A DNA stretch of 11,532 nt from an uncultured Lachnospiraceae bacterium (GTDB taxonomy: Bacteria > Bacillota > Clostridia > Lachnospirales > Lachnospiraceae): positions 1 to 11,532 of the forward strand of contig CAMTBF010000065.1 in NCBI GenBank assembly GCA_947068385.1, in the 5' to 3' direction. The notes beneath the pieces were generated by a model, which was not told where the DNA came from, ran no database searches, and was given only the letters and a program-made list of their open reading frames with translations. Positions 1 to 6,545 of this stretch are shown piece after piece. How positions within the stretch are numbered: position 1 is the stretch's first letter; every line of letters begins with the position of its first letter. The position numbers and the translations under genes are program-made.

Positions 1-1
1 C

Positions 2-76
2 AGCGATGGAGAGGAAGGCCCTGGCGATAGGGTGGAGCTGGATCTGCAGGTGCTGTATATCAGCCGCGCATATTGA
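2..76 (+). CDS. C-terminal end of an unidentified protein (truncated by window edge)
   Basis: An open frame runs from the window edge to a TGA at 74-76 and encodes 24 residues ending in VLYISRAY. It begins with an acidic, Gly-rich stretch (SDGEEGPGD) followed by an alternating hydrophobic segment (VELDLQVLYI) that looks like a terminal beta strand. The next gene is on the same strand and starts 91 bp downstream, after what looks like a new promoter. Too little is present to name a family, and chance openness over 24 codons in GC-rich DNA cannot be excluded. Confidence 0.45.
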   Translation, partial: SDGEEGPGDRVELDLQVLYISRAY

Positions 77-77
77 T

Positions 78-101
78 ATATCGTATAATAAAAAACGATA
101 T
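78..101. repeat. Perfect 7-bp inverted repeat enclosing the -10 box (possible operator)
   Basis: ATATCGT at 78-84 and ACGATAT at 95-101 are exact reverse complements separated by 10 bp that contain most of the TATAAT. An 8-bp palindrome, GATATATC, overlaps the left arm at 75-82. No T-run follows the right arm, so a terminator is unlikely. Its position over a -10 box fits a repressor or other dimeric regulator site, but the regulator is not encoded in the window. Confidence 0.4.
84..89 (+). promoter_or_regulatory. Candidate -10 box for the first ABC operon
   Basis: A perfect TATAAT lies 79 bp upstream of the first permease start codon, in an AT-rich pocket that contrasts with the GC-rich coding DNA around it. 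No TTGACA-like -35 hexamer sits 16-18 bp upstream (the sequence there is about cagccg). If this is a promoter, it probably needs an activator. The box lies between the arms of the inverted repeat at 78-101. Predicted transcription start is around 96, giving a 5' leader of roughly 70 nt. Confidence 0.45.
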
Positions 102-167
102 GATGAAATGAGCTATTATGCCCTTCAGGATAAAATCCACAGAAATACATAAAAAGGAGACTCCGAC

Positions 168-1013
168 ATGTTCCTTCGAACCACGCTCACCCAAACATCC
201 TTCCTGCTGCGGAAGAAAGGAGCCCTGGCGGCGTTCTATATCCTGCTGCTCATGGTTCTTGCCAATTTCATCGGCAATGTCCTCGCCTTTCAGGGGCTGG
301 ACGTGATACAGATGTATCATCCCATGAAGATTCTGCTGCTGAGCTACAACCGGGTGAACTACAGCGCGGACATGACGATTCTCCTGACGCAGCTGTTCCC
401 GATTCTGGTGGCGTGTCCGGCGGGGTTCTCCCTGGCCAGGGAGTATCAGCTGGGAATGGATGTGATGGCCGTCTCCCGCCTGGGGCAGCGGCGCTTCCGG
501 ATGAGCAGGCTGCTGGCAGCGTTCCTTGTGACGTTCATCGTCTTTACGGTGCCCTTTTTATTGGAAATCCTCCTGAACTGTCTTTCATTTCCGCTGAATG
601 CCACCGGTGACCTGACGAATTGGGGCTACTACGACAGCGCTTACCGGACAGCCGTAGACCATTATTTCATGGGGCGGCTGTTCGTCCGCGCTCCTTATCT
701 GTACGCCGTGGTCGGGACGCTGCTCTTCGGAGCCGCGGCAGGGATACTGGGAGCTTTTACCATGGCGGTCTCCTCCGTCATAAAGGTAAGGTACAATGTC
801 TTCCTCTTCCTGCCCGTGTTTTTCCTGCTGAACCTGTCGATGATCCTGGGCGTGATGGGCCCGGCAGACAGAATCAGCCTCCGGTGGGATGAAAACCTGC
901 TGCTCTTTTCCGAGGTGCCCAAAAGCGGCTGGCTTCTGGGCGGCATCTTCCTGCTCCTGGCGGCCGCCTCCGCAGGGCTGGTCTGGAAGAGCGGCGGAAA
1001 GGACTGCCTGTGA
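168..1013 (+). CDS. ABC-2-like membrane permease, first subunit of ABC operon 1
   Basis: This 281-residue integral membrane protein has about six hydrophobic segments, near residues 20-40, 70-89, 113-138, 176-203, 209-230 and 253-273. That is the size and topology of a six-helix ABC-2-type exporter subunit without a fused ATPase. A cytoplasmic stretch after helix 2 (about 91-112) contains EYQLGMDVMAVSRLGQRRF. Its spaced Glu, Gly, Ser and Arg residues resemble the coupling region of ABC-2 permeases (E...G.....S...R). The ATG at 168 is well supported by an AAGGAG site at 154-159. The stop codon overlaps the GTG of the next gene in a GTGA arrangement, so the two permeases are probably translationally coupled. 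With the ATPase at 1848 they would form a membrane complex that exports or extracts an unknown substrate. Assignment rests on topology and context, not on a recognised close relative. Confidence 0.75.
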   Translation: MFLRTTLTQTSFLLRKKGALAAFYILLLMVLANFIGNVLAFQGLDVIQMYHPMKILLLSYNRVNYSADMTILLTQLFPILVACPAGFSLAREYQLGMDVMAVSRLGQRRFRMSRLLAAFLVTFIVFTVPFLLEILLNCLSFPLNATGDLTNWGYYDSAYRTAVDHYFMGRLFVRAPYLYAVVGTLLFGAAAGILGAFTMAVSSVIKVRYNVFLFLPVFFLLNLSMILGVMGPADRISLRWDENLLLFSEVPKSGWLLGGIFLLLAAASAGLVWKSGGKDCL

Positions 1014-1843
1014 TCCGGCATAAGCTGTCCATGCTTTGCATCATCGCGGCGGTGGGCGGCATATCCCTGTCCGTTCTGTATATCAATCCTTACGGGGGAG
1101 AGATCCTCCTGTCCGGGGCGCTCCTGCAGCTGAGCGGTTCCCGGGGGGATTTTGCGCTGCATGCCACCATGACGGAGATGGTCTCCTTTGCCATGCGGCT
1201 GTTGCCCATGTACTTTTTCGAGATGTATTTCGGCATCATGCTCTACCGGCATTTCTGCACCGCCAGCATCTATGTCTTTTCCCGGTATCCGAAGCGGATG
1301 AGATGGTATTTGGGGGAGTGCCTTGCCCTGTGGGGGGATGCGCTCCTGTTCCAGGTTCTCCTGCTGGCAGCGGCGCTTTTTACGGCAGCTGTCCGGTACC
1401 GTCTGACCATAGATGCGGGAGGCCTACTTCTGGGGGCATATGCGTTGGCGATTCCCGCGCTTTGGACGTATGCCGCCACACTGGCCGTGAACCTGATTGC
1501 GGTGAAGGCCGGGAGCAGCGCCGGGTTTGGCGCGGTGGCGGCGGCTCAGACTGTGTGCGTTGTGCTCTTTGGCCTGGAGGATGCCCTGGAACGCTACGGG
1601 GGCATCGCATTGGGGCCGGAGGGGTATCTGCTGCGGTGCAATCCCATGGCAAGCCTGGTGATGGGATGGCATTCCAGCGGGACGGAAGTCCTGGACCAGG
1701 CCGTCCATGCGCCCTATCGGACCATGGACTTCAACCATTCCCTGGCCCTGTGCCTCGTGCTGTGTGTTGTGGTTCTGGCCGCAGGCGCATGGACGGTGCA
1801 AAGGCATGAGCTTCTGAAGGCCGATTCTGAAACGGGGGTATGA
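1010..1843 (+). CDS. ABC-2-like membrane permease, second subunit of ABC operon 1
   Basis: The gene encodes 277 residues with hydrophobic segments near 8-25, 57-79, 105-128, 140-165, 171-189 and 244-263, again a six-helix permease. A basic, aromatic cytoplasmic loop at about 90-102 (SRYPKRMRWYLGE) follows helix 2. This is where the first permease carries its own Arg-rich loop, so both subunits may contact the ATPase there. The start is a GTG at 1010 that shares bases with the preceding TGA; no ATG further in is better placed, and the first helix begins almost immediately. The C-terminus is a short charged tail. It is probably the heterodimeric partner of the upstream permease. I do not recognise a named family, and the function is inferred from topology and from the ATPase gene that follows after 4 bp. 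Confidence 0.72.
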   Translation: MIRHKLSMLCIIAAVGGISLSVLYINPYGGEILLSGALLQLSGSRGDFALHATMTEMVSFAMRLLPMYFFEMYFGIMLYRHFCTASIYVFSRYPKRMRWYLGECLALWGDALLFQVLLLAAALFTAAVRYRLTIDAGGLLLGAYALAIPALWTYAATLAVNLIAVKAGSSAGFGAVAAAQTVCVVLFGLEDALERYGGIALGPEGYLLRCNPMASLVMGWHSSGTEVLDQAVHAPYRTMDFNHSLALCLVLCVVVLAAGAWTVQRHELLKADSETGV

Positions 1844-1847
1844 GAAA

Positions 1848-2492
1848 GTGGAATTATTCGTGGAAAACGGAAACAAGACCATCCGCGGACGGCGGATTCT
1901 GTGCGATGTGAACCTGGAGCTGTACGGGGGGACCGTCTATGGCTTCATCGGCAGGAACGGCTCGGGAAAGACCATGCTCTTCCGGGCCCTGTCCGGCCTG
2001 ATCCGCCTGGACTCTGGAACCATATCCCTGGACGGACAGGTGCTCCACAGGGATTTCAGCGTCCTGCCCAGCCTGGGGATCGTCCTTGAGAACGCAGGCC
2101 TGTACCCCGACTTGACCGGCCTGGAGAACCTGAAATACCTGGCCAGGCTCACCCGCCGGATCGGCGCGGGGGAAATCCGGGAGGCCATCTGCCGGGTGGG
2201 ACTGGATCCGGATGACAGGAGGGCCTATGGGAAATATTCCCTGGGCATGAAGCAGCGGCTGGCCATTGCCCAGGCGATCATGGAGACGCCGGATGTGATC
2301 ATGCTGGACGAGCCCACCAATGCCCTGGACGAGACGGGGGTGGAGGACATACGGCGGATTGTCCTGGAGGAGCGGGACAGGGGGGCATTGGTTTTGCTCG
2401 CCAGCCACAATAAGGAGGACATCCGCGTGCTCTCGGACTATGTGCTCAGGATAGAGAAGGGATATGTCAGCGAGGCGGAGGTGGGAGGATGA
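1848..2492 (+). CDS. ABC transporter ATP-binding protein of operon 1
   Basis: A single 214-residue nucleotide-binding domain powers the two permeases encoded just upstream. Visible motifs are Walker A GRNGSGKT at 35-42, signature SLGMK at 131-135, Walker B VIMLD at 150-154 with catalytic Glu155, D-loop ALD at 159-161, and switch His187. The usual Q-loop glutamine is replaced by Glu81 in the segment GIVLENAGLYPDLTGLENL. This pattern resembles ATPases of the bacitracin/lantibiotic-resistance type (BcrA-like), where a Glu before a YP-LT motif is common. That comparison is from memory of the family. The start is a GTG at 1848, because the nearby ATG at 1840 is in another frame; the preceding site (GGGGG at 1833-1837) is weak, so coupling to the permease is likely. 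The stop overlaps the next start as ATGA. The protein lacks the C-terminal extension of about 80-100 residues found in longer relatives. Confidence 0.9.
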   Translation: MELFVENGNKTIRGRRILCDVNLELYGGTVYGFIGRNGSGKTMLFRALSGLIRLDSGTISLDGQVLHRDFSVLPSLGIVLENAGLYPDLTGLENLKYLARLTRRIGAGEIREAICRVGLDPDDRRAYGKYSLGMKQRLAIAQAIMETPDVIMLDEPTNALDETGVEDIRRIVLEERDRGALVLLASHNKEDIRVLSDYVLRIEKGYVSEAEVGG

Positions 2493-3145
2493 AGAGGATT
2501 CTGCTTGCTTTAACGGTAATCGCGATCGGCGGGGCTGCCGCTTTCGGCATAGGGAGACGGGGCACCTACACGGATGTCACGGCGGAGGAAGGGTATCAGG
2601 AGCGGCTCCAGGTGGCGGAACTGGGGGAAGAGCTCACCGCATGCGCCTGCGAGGAGATGCGGAGATCCCTGCCGGAATCCCCCGTCATCGCGAAGGTGGA
2701 GATAACGGGAGGGTACGAGCCTCTGTTCGGCGCAGGCCGCCAGAAGGCGAAGGTCTTGACGGTGTATGCCGGGGAGGGGCTGACAGAGGGGCAGGAGGTC
2801 TATGTCTGCTCGGAATTCTGGACGGTTTCATTGTATGGGGAACCGGATTCATTAGAACGCAATTTTGTGAATATCATGCGGACGGGGACGGAGTATCTGG
2901 TGTTTGGCGAGGGGCTCCTGGAGGATCTGTCAGATGACCTTCCGGCCATCGCGCTGTGCCAGGACGGGTTCATCGCCCCTGTTTTTGCCTATGAGGATTT
3001 CCCCCATGTCATCCTGCCTGTGGGGGAGGAGCATACCTATGTGCCCTATTCCGGCGTGAAGGACAATGAGTTCTTTCCGGCCTCCCAGGAGGCGCTTGGG
3101 CTGTGGCAGGGGCTGAAGGCGGACATGCTTGCAGCCTACCCCTGA
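2489..3145 (+). CDS. Membrane-anchored or secreted extracytoplasmic protein, unknown function (ABC operon 1)
   Basis: This 218-residue protein begins with MKR and a hydrophobic helix (about 4-22), then a hydrophilic body. This is the pattern of an uncleaved signal anchor or a signal peptide. There is no lipobox cysteine near the end of the helix. The body has a likely beta-rich region (about 65-142) with the segments AKVLTVYAGEGLTEGQEVYV and TGTEYLVFGEG. These look like strands of a small barrel or Ig-like fold, but I recognise no family. Cysteines 52, 54, 107 and 157 could form disulfides outside the cell. The ATG overlaps the ATPase stop as ATGA and is preceded by GGGAGG, so it is certainly the fourth gene of the operon. 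By position it may be an accessory or substrate-binding component of the transporter, or its sensor or immunity partner. That role is inference. Confidence 0.75.
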   Translation: MKRILLALTVIAIGGAAAFGIGRRGTYTDVTAEEGYQERLQVAELGEELTACACEEMRRSLPESPVIAKVEITGGYEPLFGAGRQKAKVLTVYAGEGLTEGQEVYVCSEFWTVSLYGEPDSLERNFVNIMRTGTEYLVFGEGLLEDLSDDLPAIALCQDGFIAPVFAYEDFPHVILPVGEEHTYVPYSGVKDNEFFPASQEALGLWQGLKADMLAAYP

Positions 3146-3221
3146 TTCCGGCGTTTCACACTTTTTTCAAACATCAAACACATTTTTTTCACCGAATCCC
3201 CATAAAGTTTTCACGCCTCCC

Positions 3222-3241
3222 TGATATATTTTTCCATATCA
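3222..3241. promoter_or_regulatory. Candidate extended -10 promoter overlapping an inverted repeat, upstream of ABC operon 2
   Basis: The 122-bp AT-rich gap before the surface-protein gene contains TGATATATT at 3222-3230, an extended -10 (TG-n-TATATT) 38 bp upstream of the ATG. No convincing -35 is present at 16-18 bp. The same bases form the left arm of a 6-bp inverted repeat, TGATAT (3222-3227) and ATATCA (3236-3241), which could be an operator. No rho-independent terminator is visible after the first operon in this gap, so some read-through from operon 1 is also possible. Confidence 0.35.
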
Positions 3242-3267
3242 ATACAAATCAAGGAGGTTGTTCTACC

Positions 3268-4455
3268 ATGAGACAAAGGATTCTTTCAAAACCACAGACT
3301 TCTGTGACGGCCCTGGTGGCGGCTATGGCGGCGGTGCTGTATCTGTGCCTGGCGGCGCTGCCCGTGCATGCGGCGGAGGGCTTTGACTTCTATACGGACA
3401 GTCCCGGCATCCATGTCACCGCGGGGGATGCCTTAAGCTTCAACCTGCACCTGGCCGGGAGCAACGCGGCGGGCTCGGACGTGGCCCTGTCCGTGGCTTC
3501 CATGCCGGAGGGCTTCACCGGGTTCTTCAAGAGCGGCAGCTACGAGGTGACCAAGGTACATGCCAGCGGGGACGGGGCGGACACCATCGCCACCTTCCAG
3601 ACCACGGTCCCCTCCGACGTGGCGGACGGAACCTATGAGATCGTGCTCCACGCGGCATCGGAGGCAGGCTTTGAGGACGACCTGATCCTCACCCTCACGG
3701 TCAGCGGCCTGGAGTCCGGGGAGAGCAATTTCCATGTGGAGTATCCGGATCAGGAGGGCGTCTCCGGGACCACGTTCTCCTATTCCACCACCATCGCCAA
3801 CAACACCCTGAACACCCAGAACTACAATTTCTCCTCCAACGCTCCCGCGGGCTGGACGGTGGCCTTCAGCAGCAATTCCACCCAGGTCTCCAGCCTGGAG
3901 GTGGAGTCCGGCAGCAGCGCCAGCGTGACCATCACCGTGACCCCGCCGGAGAAGGTAGAGGCGGGGGACTATACGGTGGAGTGCGCTGCCACCTCCGCCA
4001 AGGAGCAGCTGTCCACGGCGCTGAACGTGAAGATCCTGGGCACCTATGGGCTGGAGCTGTCCACCACGGACGGCCGTCTGTCCTTTGACGCTTTCGCGAA
4101 TAAAGAGTCCAACGTGACCCTGAAGCTCACCAACACCGGCAACATCGCCCTGGAGAACATCTCCCTCACGTCCTCCGCGCCTGCCGGGTGGGAGGTGAGC
4201 TTTGACAGCAGCGTGATCGACGCGCTGGAGCCCGGGGCTTCCAAGGAGGTAGTGGCCCATGTGGTGCCGGGTAAGGATTCCCTGACCGGGGACTATGCCA
4301 CCATCATGAGCGCCTCCTGCGACAACCAGTCCGCCCAGGCCAGCTTCCGCATCACCGTGAAGACCCAGACCGGCTGGGGCATCTTCGCCCTGGTCATCAT
4401 CATCGCCGTGTCGGCGGGCCTGTACGGCATCATGAAGAAATACGGCAGGAGGTAG
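3268..4455 (+). CDS. Membrane-anchored surface protein with three tandem NEW3-like domains (ABC operon 2)
   Basis: This is a 395-residue exported protein. Residues 1-36 are a long signal peptide (basic MRQR, hydrophobic core about 12-31, cleavage near VHAA). Three beta-rich modules follow at about 37-147, 155-256 and 259-365. Each ends with the same plan: Gly plus aromatic (GFTGFF, GWTVAF, GWEVSF), a polar stretch, then Val/Pro-rich strands and a G-x-Y strand (DGTYEIV, AGDYTVE, TGDYATI). This matches the NEW3 (NPCBM-associated, COG1470-type) fold. A membrane helix at 370-388 and a KKYGRR tail anchor the C-terminus, leaving the modules outside. I chose the ATG at 3268 because AAGGAGG lies at 3251-3257 and the signal peptide starts there; an upstream in-frame ATG at 3103 would bury it and overlap the previous gene. 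An ATPase and a permease gene follow directly, so it is probably the extracytoplasmic component of that ABC system. Ligand unknown. Confidence 0.85.
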   Translation: MRQRILSKPQTSVTALVAAMAAVLYLCLAALPVHAAEGFDFYTDSPGIHVTAGDALSFNLHLAGSNAAGSDVALSVASMPEGFTGFFKSGSYEVTKVHASGDGADTIATFQTTVPSDVADGTYEIVLHAASEAGFEDDLILTLTVSGLESGESNFHVEYPDQEGVSGTTFSYSTTIANNTLNTQNYNFSSNAPAGWTVAFSSNSTQVSSLEVESGSSASVTITVTPPEKVEAGDYTVECAATSAKEQLSTALNVKILGTYGLELSTTDGRLSFDAFANKESNVTLKLTNTGNIALENISLTSSAPAGWEVSFDSSVIDALEPGASKEVVAHVVPGKDSLTGDYATIMSASCDNQSAQASFRITVKTQTGWGIFALVIIIAVSAGLYGIMKKYGRR

Positions 4456-4458
4456 GGT

Positions 4459-5412
4459 ATGGAATCCAATATAGTCATCCGTACAGAGGACCTCACTAAA
4501 ATCTACGGCGAGCTCACCGCCGTTGACCATCTGAACCTGGAGATCCGAAAGGGCGAGGTGTTCGGCCTGCTGGGGCCAAACGGCGCGGGCAAGACCACCA
4601 CCACCCTGATGCTCCTGGGGCTCACGGAGCCGGACGCGGGCAAGGCCACGATCCACGGCCTGGACTGCGCCCGCAACGCCCTGGAGGTGAAGAAGGCGGT
4701 GGGGTATCTGCCGGACAACGTGGGCTTCTACGGCACCATGACGGGCCGGGAGAACCTGCGCTTCATGGGGCGCGTCAACGGCCTGGAGGGCAAGGAGCTG
4801 GAGGAGCGCATCGACCGGCTTTTGGAGCGGGTGGGCATGACCCAGGCCGCGGATAAGAAGACAGGAACGTATTCCAGAGGCATGCGCCAGCGCCTGGGAA
4901 TCGCGGACGTGCTGATGAAGGATCCGGACATCATCATCATGGACGAGCCTACTCTGGGGATAGACCCGGAGGGCGTCAGGGAGCTGATGTGGCTGATCCG
5001 GGACCTGGCGGAGCGGGACGGCAGGACGATCCTCCTCTCCTCCCACCAGCTCTACCAGGTGCAGCGGGTCTGCGACCGCATGGGCATCTTCGTAAAGGGC
5101 AGGATGGTGGCTTGCGGCACCTTGGAGGAGCTGGGGCAGCAGATCGGAAGGGACGGCACGGGCACCCTGGAGCTGTCTGTATATCCGGACAATGTGAGCC
5201 TGCAGAGGATTCTGAAGGAGATGAAGGGCGTCCTGGACATCGAGAGGAACAGCGACGTGTATGTCATCCATTCCTCCTTCGACCTGCGCAGGGCGTTGTC
5301 TAAGAAGCTGACCGAGGAGGGCTACACCATCATGCACCTGCGGCAGGCGGGCAGCGATTTGGACGAGATTTATCGGAAATATTTTGAGAAGGCAGGTGAG
5401 CAGGTTGGGTAA
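4459..5412 (+). CDS. ABC transporter ATP-binding protein, NosF-like (ABC operon 2)
   Basis: The 317-residue ATPase has Walker A GPNGAGKT at 39-46, signature SRGMR at 139-143, Walker B IIIMD at 158-162 with catalytic Glu163, D-loop LGID (166-169) and switch His196. The Q-loop reads GYLPDNVGFYGTMTGRENL, with Asp86 where the usual Gln would be. An acidic residue in a GYLPEN-type motif is characteristic, from my knowledge of the family, of NosF/COG1131 ATPases that work with NosY-type permeases. Residues from about 215 to 317 form a C-terminal regulatory-type extension with alternating strands and helices, common in this subfamily. Start: ATG at 4459, with AGGAGG at 4447-4452 overlapping the end of the surface-protein gene. 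The next gene is a NosY-like permease. The name refers only to sequence class; no copper or nitrous-oxide genes are present, so a Nos function should not be assumed. Confidence 0.92.
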   Translation: MESNIVIRTEDLTKIYGELTAVDHLNLEIRKGEVFGLLGPNGAGKTTTTLMLLGLTEPDAGKATIHGLDCARNALEVKKAVGYLPDNVGFYGTMTGRENLRFMGRVNGLEGKELEERIDRLLERVGMTQAADKKTGTYSRGMRQRLGIADVLMKDPDIIIMDEPTLGIDPEGVRELMWLIRDLAERDGRTILLSSHQLYQVQRVCDRMGIFVKGRMVACGTLEELGQQIGRDGTGTLELSVYPDNVSLQRILKEMKGVLDIERNSDVYVIHSSFDLRRALSKKLTEEGYTIMHLRQAGSDLDEIYRKYFEKAGEQVG

Positions 5413-5419
5413 AGCAAGC

Positions 5420-6499
5420 ATGCAGACAATAAAAGCCCCTGCGGATTCCCGGGTAAAGGAGCTGGCCCGAGAGGGCGGCTCCCGAAGGGAGGACGCTGGA
5501 GGGGAAGGCACCGGAAGCCGGGTGCAGTCAGAGGGGAACCGCCGCTACCATGTACGGAAGGTGCTGTTCCAGAAGGAGACGGCGGAATTCATAAACAGCA
5601 GGCGGATGATCCTGTTCGTGGTGCTGACCGCGCTGATCACCGTGTCCGGCTTCTACGCGGCGGTGTCGGGGCTGGCGGAGGCCATAGAGGGCGGGAACAC
5701 GGCCACGGACTTCCTGTTCCTAAAGCTGTTCACGGTCAGCGCCAACTCCATCCCCTCCTACAATTCCCTGATGGCGCTGATGGGCCCCTTCATCGGCATC
5801 TTCATGGGCTTCGACGCCATCAACAGCGAGCGGACGGAAGGGACGCTGAACCGCCTGGTGAGCCAGCCCCTGTACCGGGACCAGATCATCATCAGCAAGT
5901 TCCTGGCAGGGCTCTTCATCAGTGCCGTGATGGTGTTCGCCTCGGGGCTGCTGATCGGCTCCGTGGGACTGATCGCCACAGGGCTGATTCCCTCCGGGGA
6001 GGAAGTCGCAAGGCTGTTCATTTATCTATGCTTTTGCGTCATATACATCGGCTTTTGGCTGGCGGCGGCTATCCTGTTCTCCACGATTTGCAGGCATGCG
6101 GCCACCTCGGCCCTGGCCTGTATCGCGGTGTGGCTGTTCTGCGCCATCTTTGTCAGCCTCCTGGCTGGGATCATCGCGGATGCCCTGTACCCTGTAAATG
6201 GGAATGAGATGCAGGCCATGATGAACGAGATGAAGAACTATTCCTGCGAGCTGAACCTGAACCGGATCTCGCCCTATTACCTGTTCGCGGAGGCGGCCAG
6301 CACCGTGCTGAACCCGGGGGTGAGGGCGATCAACGCGGTGACCATCGCACAGCTCAGCGGAGCCATCTCCAGCAACCTGACCCTGGGCCAGAGCCTGCTT
6401 CTGGTATGGCCCCATCTCACCGGGCTGGCGGCGCTGATGCTGGTGGTGTTCGCCATCTCCTATGTGTCGTTCATGCGGCAGGAGATTCGTTCCAGATAA
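5420..6499 (+). CDS. ABC-2 family permease, NosY-like (ABC operon 2)
   Basis: Counted from the ATG at 5420, the protein has 359 residues and six hydrophobic segments near 64-84, 115-131, 162-188, 198-222, 228-255 and 327-350. The loop after helix 2 contains INSERTEGTLNRLVSQPLYR and then DQIIISKFLAG. This is the typical conserved motif of ABC-2/NosY permeases (E-R-x-x-G-T-L, S-x-P, R, K), so the family call is strong. It is the membrane subunit for the ATPase encoded directly upstream. The start is uncertain: in-frame alternatives are TTG 5384, GTG 5396 and TTG 5405, which overlap the ATPase gene, and GTG 5522 or GTG 5561 further in. None has an ideal ribosome binding site. Residues 1-45 from the ATG are an unusually hydrophilic Gly/Arg/Glu stretch before the conserved part begins at about RKVLFQKE. 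A large extracytoplasmic loop lies at about 256-326. Confidence 0.85.
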   Translation: MQTIKAPADSRVKELAREGGSRREDAGGEGTGSRVQSEGNRRYHVRKVLFQKETAEFINSRRMILFVVLTALITVSGFYAAVSGLAEAIEGGNTATDFLFLKLFTVSANSIPSYNSLMALMGPFIGIFMGFDAINSERTEGTLNRLVSQPLYRDQIIISKFLAGLFISAVMVFASGLLIGSVGLIATGLIPSGEEVARLFIYLCFCVIYIGFWLAAAILFSTICRHAATSALACIAVWLFCAIFVSLLAGIIADALYPVNGNEMQAMMNEMKNYSCELNLNRISPYYLFAEAASTVLNPGVRAINAVTIAQLSGAISSNLTLGQSLLLVWPHLTGLAALMLVVFAISYVSFMRQEIRSR

Positions 6500-6510
6500 A
6501 AGTTTCCCCC

Positions 6511-6528
6511 TTCCCTTTTCGGGAAAAG
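6511..6528. repeat. Short perfect dyad after the operon 2 permease (operator or weak hairpin)
   Basis: CTTTTC (6515-6520) and GAAAAG (6523-6528) form a perfect 6+2+6 palindrome. The alternative pairing TTCCC (6511-6515) with GGGAA (6521-6525) would give a small RNA hairpin with a 5-nt loop. There is no T-run after it, so it is not a convincing terminator for the permease operon. It sits immediately upstream of the candidate -10 box at 6534, where an operator would be expected. Confidence 0.3.
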
Positions 6529-6530
6529 TA

Positions 6531-6539
6531 TGAGATAAT
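6531..6539 (+). promoter_or_regulatory. Candidate extended -10 promoter for the leader RNA and CD3324-family gene
   Basis: TGA-GATAAT at 6531-6539 matches an extended -10 element (TG-n-tATAAT with one mismatch). The -35 region at 17 bp (TTCCCT, 6511-6516) is poor, as extended -10 promoters tolerate. Transcription would start near 6546 and give a leader of about 194 nt before the ATG at 6740. Confidence 0.4.
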
Positions 6540-6545
6540 GGCAAC

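Noticed and set aside
3103..3267. Longer start (ATG 3103) for the NEW3 surface protein
   Set aside because: It would overlap the end of the preceding gene, put 55 residues before a clear signal peptide, and ignore the strong AAGGAGG site at 3251-3257.
3433..5511. A 692-codon open frame on the minus strand
   Set aside because: It lies antisense to the well-supported surface-protein and ATPase genes, has a Gly/His/Arg/Gln-rich low-complexity composition, shows no recognisable motif, and is explained by GC-rich third positions in the sense genes.
4459..6499. A true nitrous-oxide reductase or copper-maturation (nos) locus
   Set aside because: Only the ATPase and permease resemble the Nos class; NosZ, NosD or copper-chaperone genes are absent, so the similarity indicates subfamily only.
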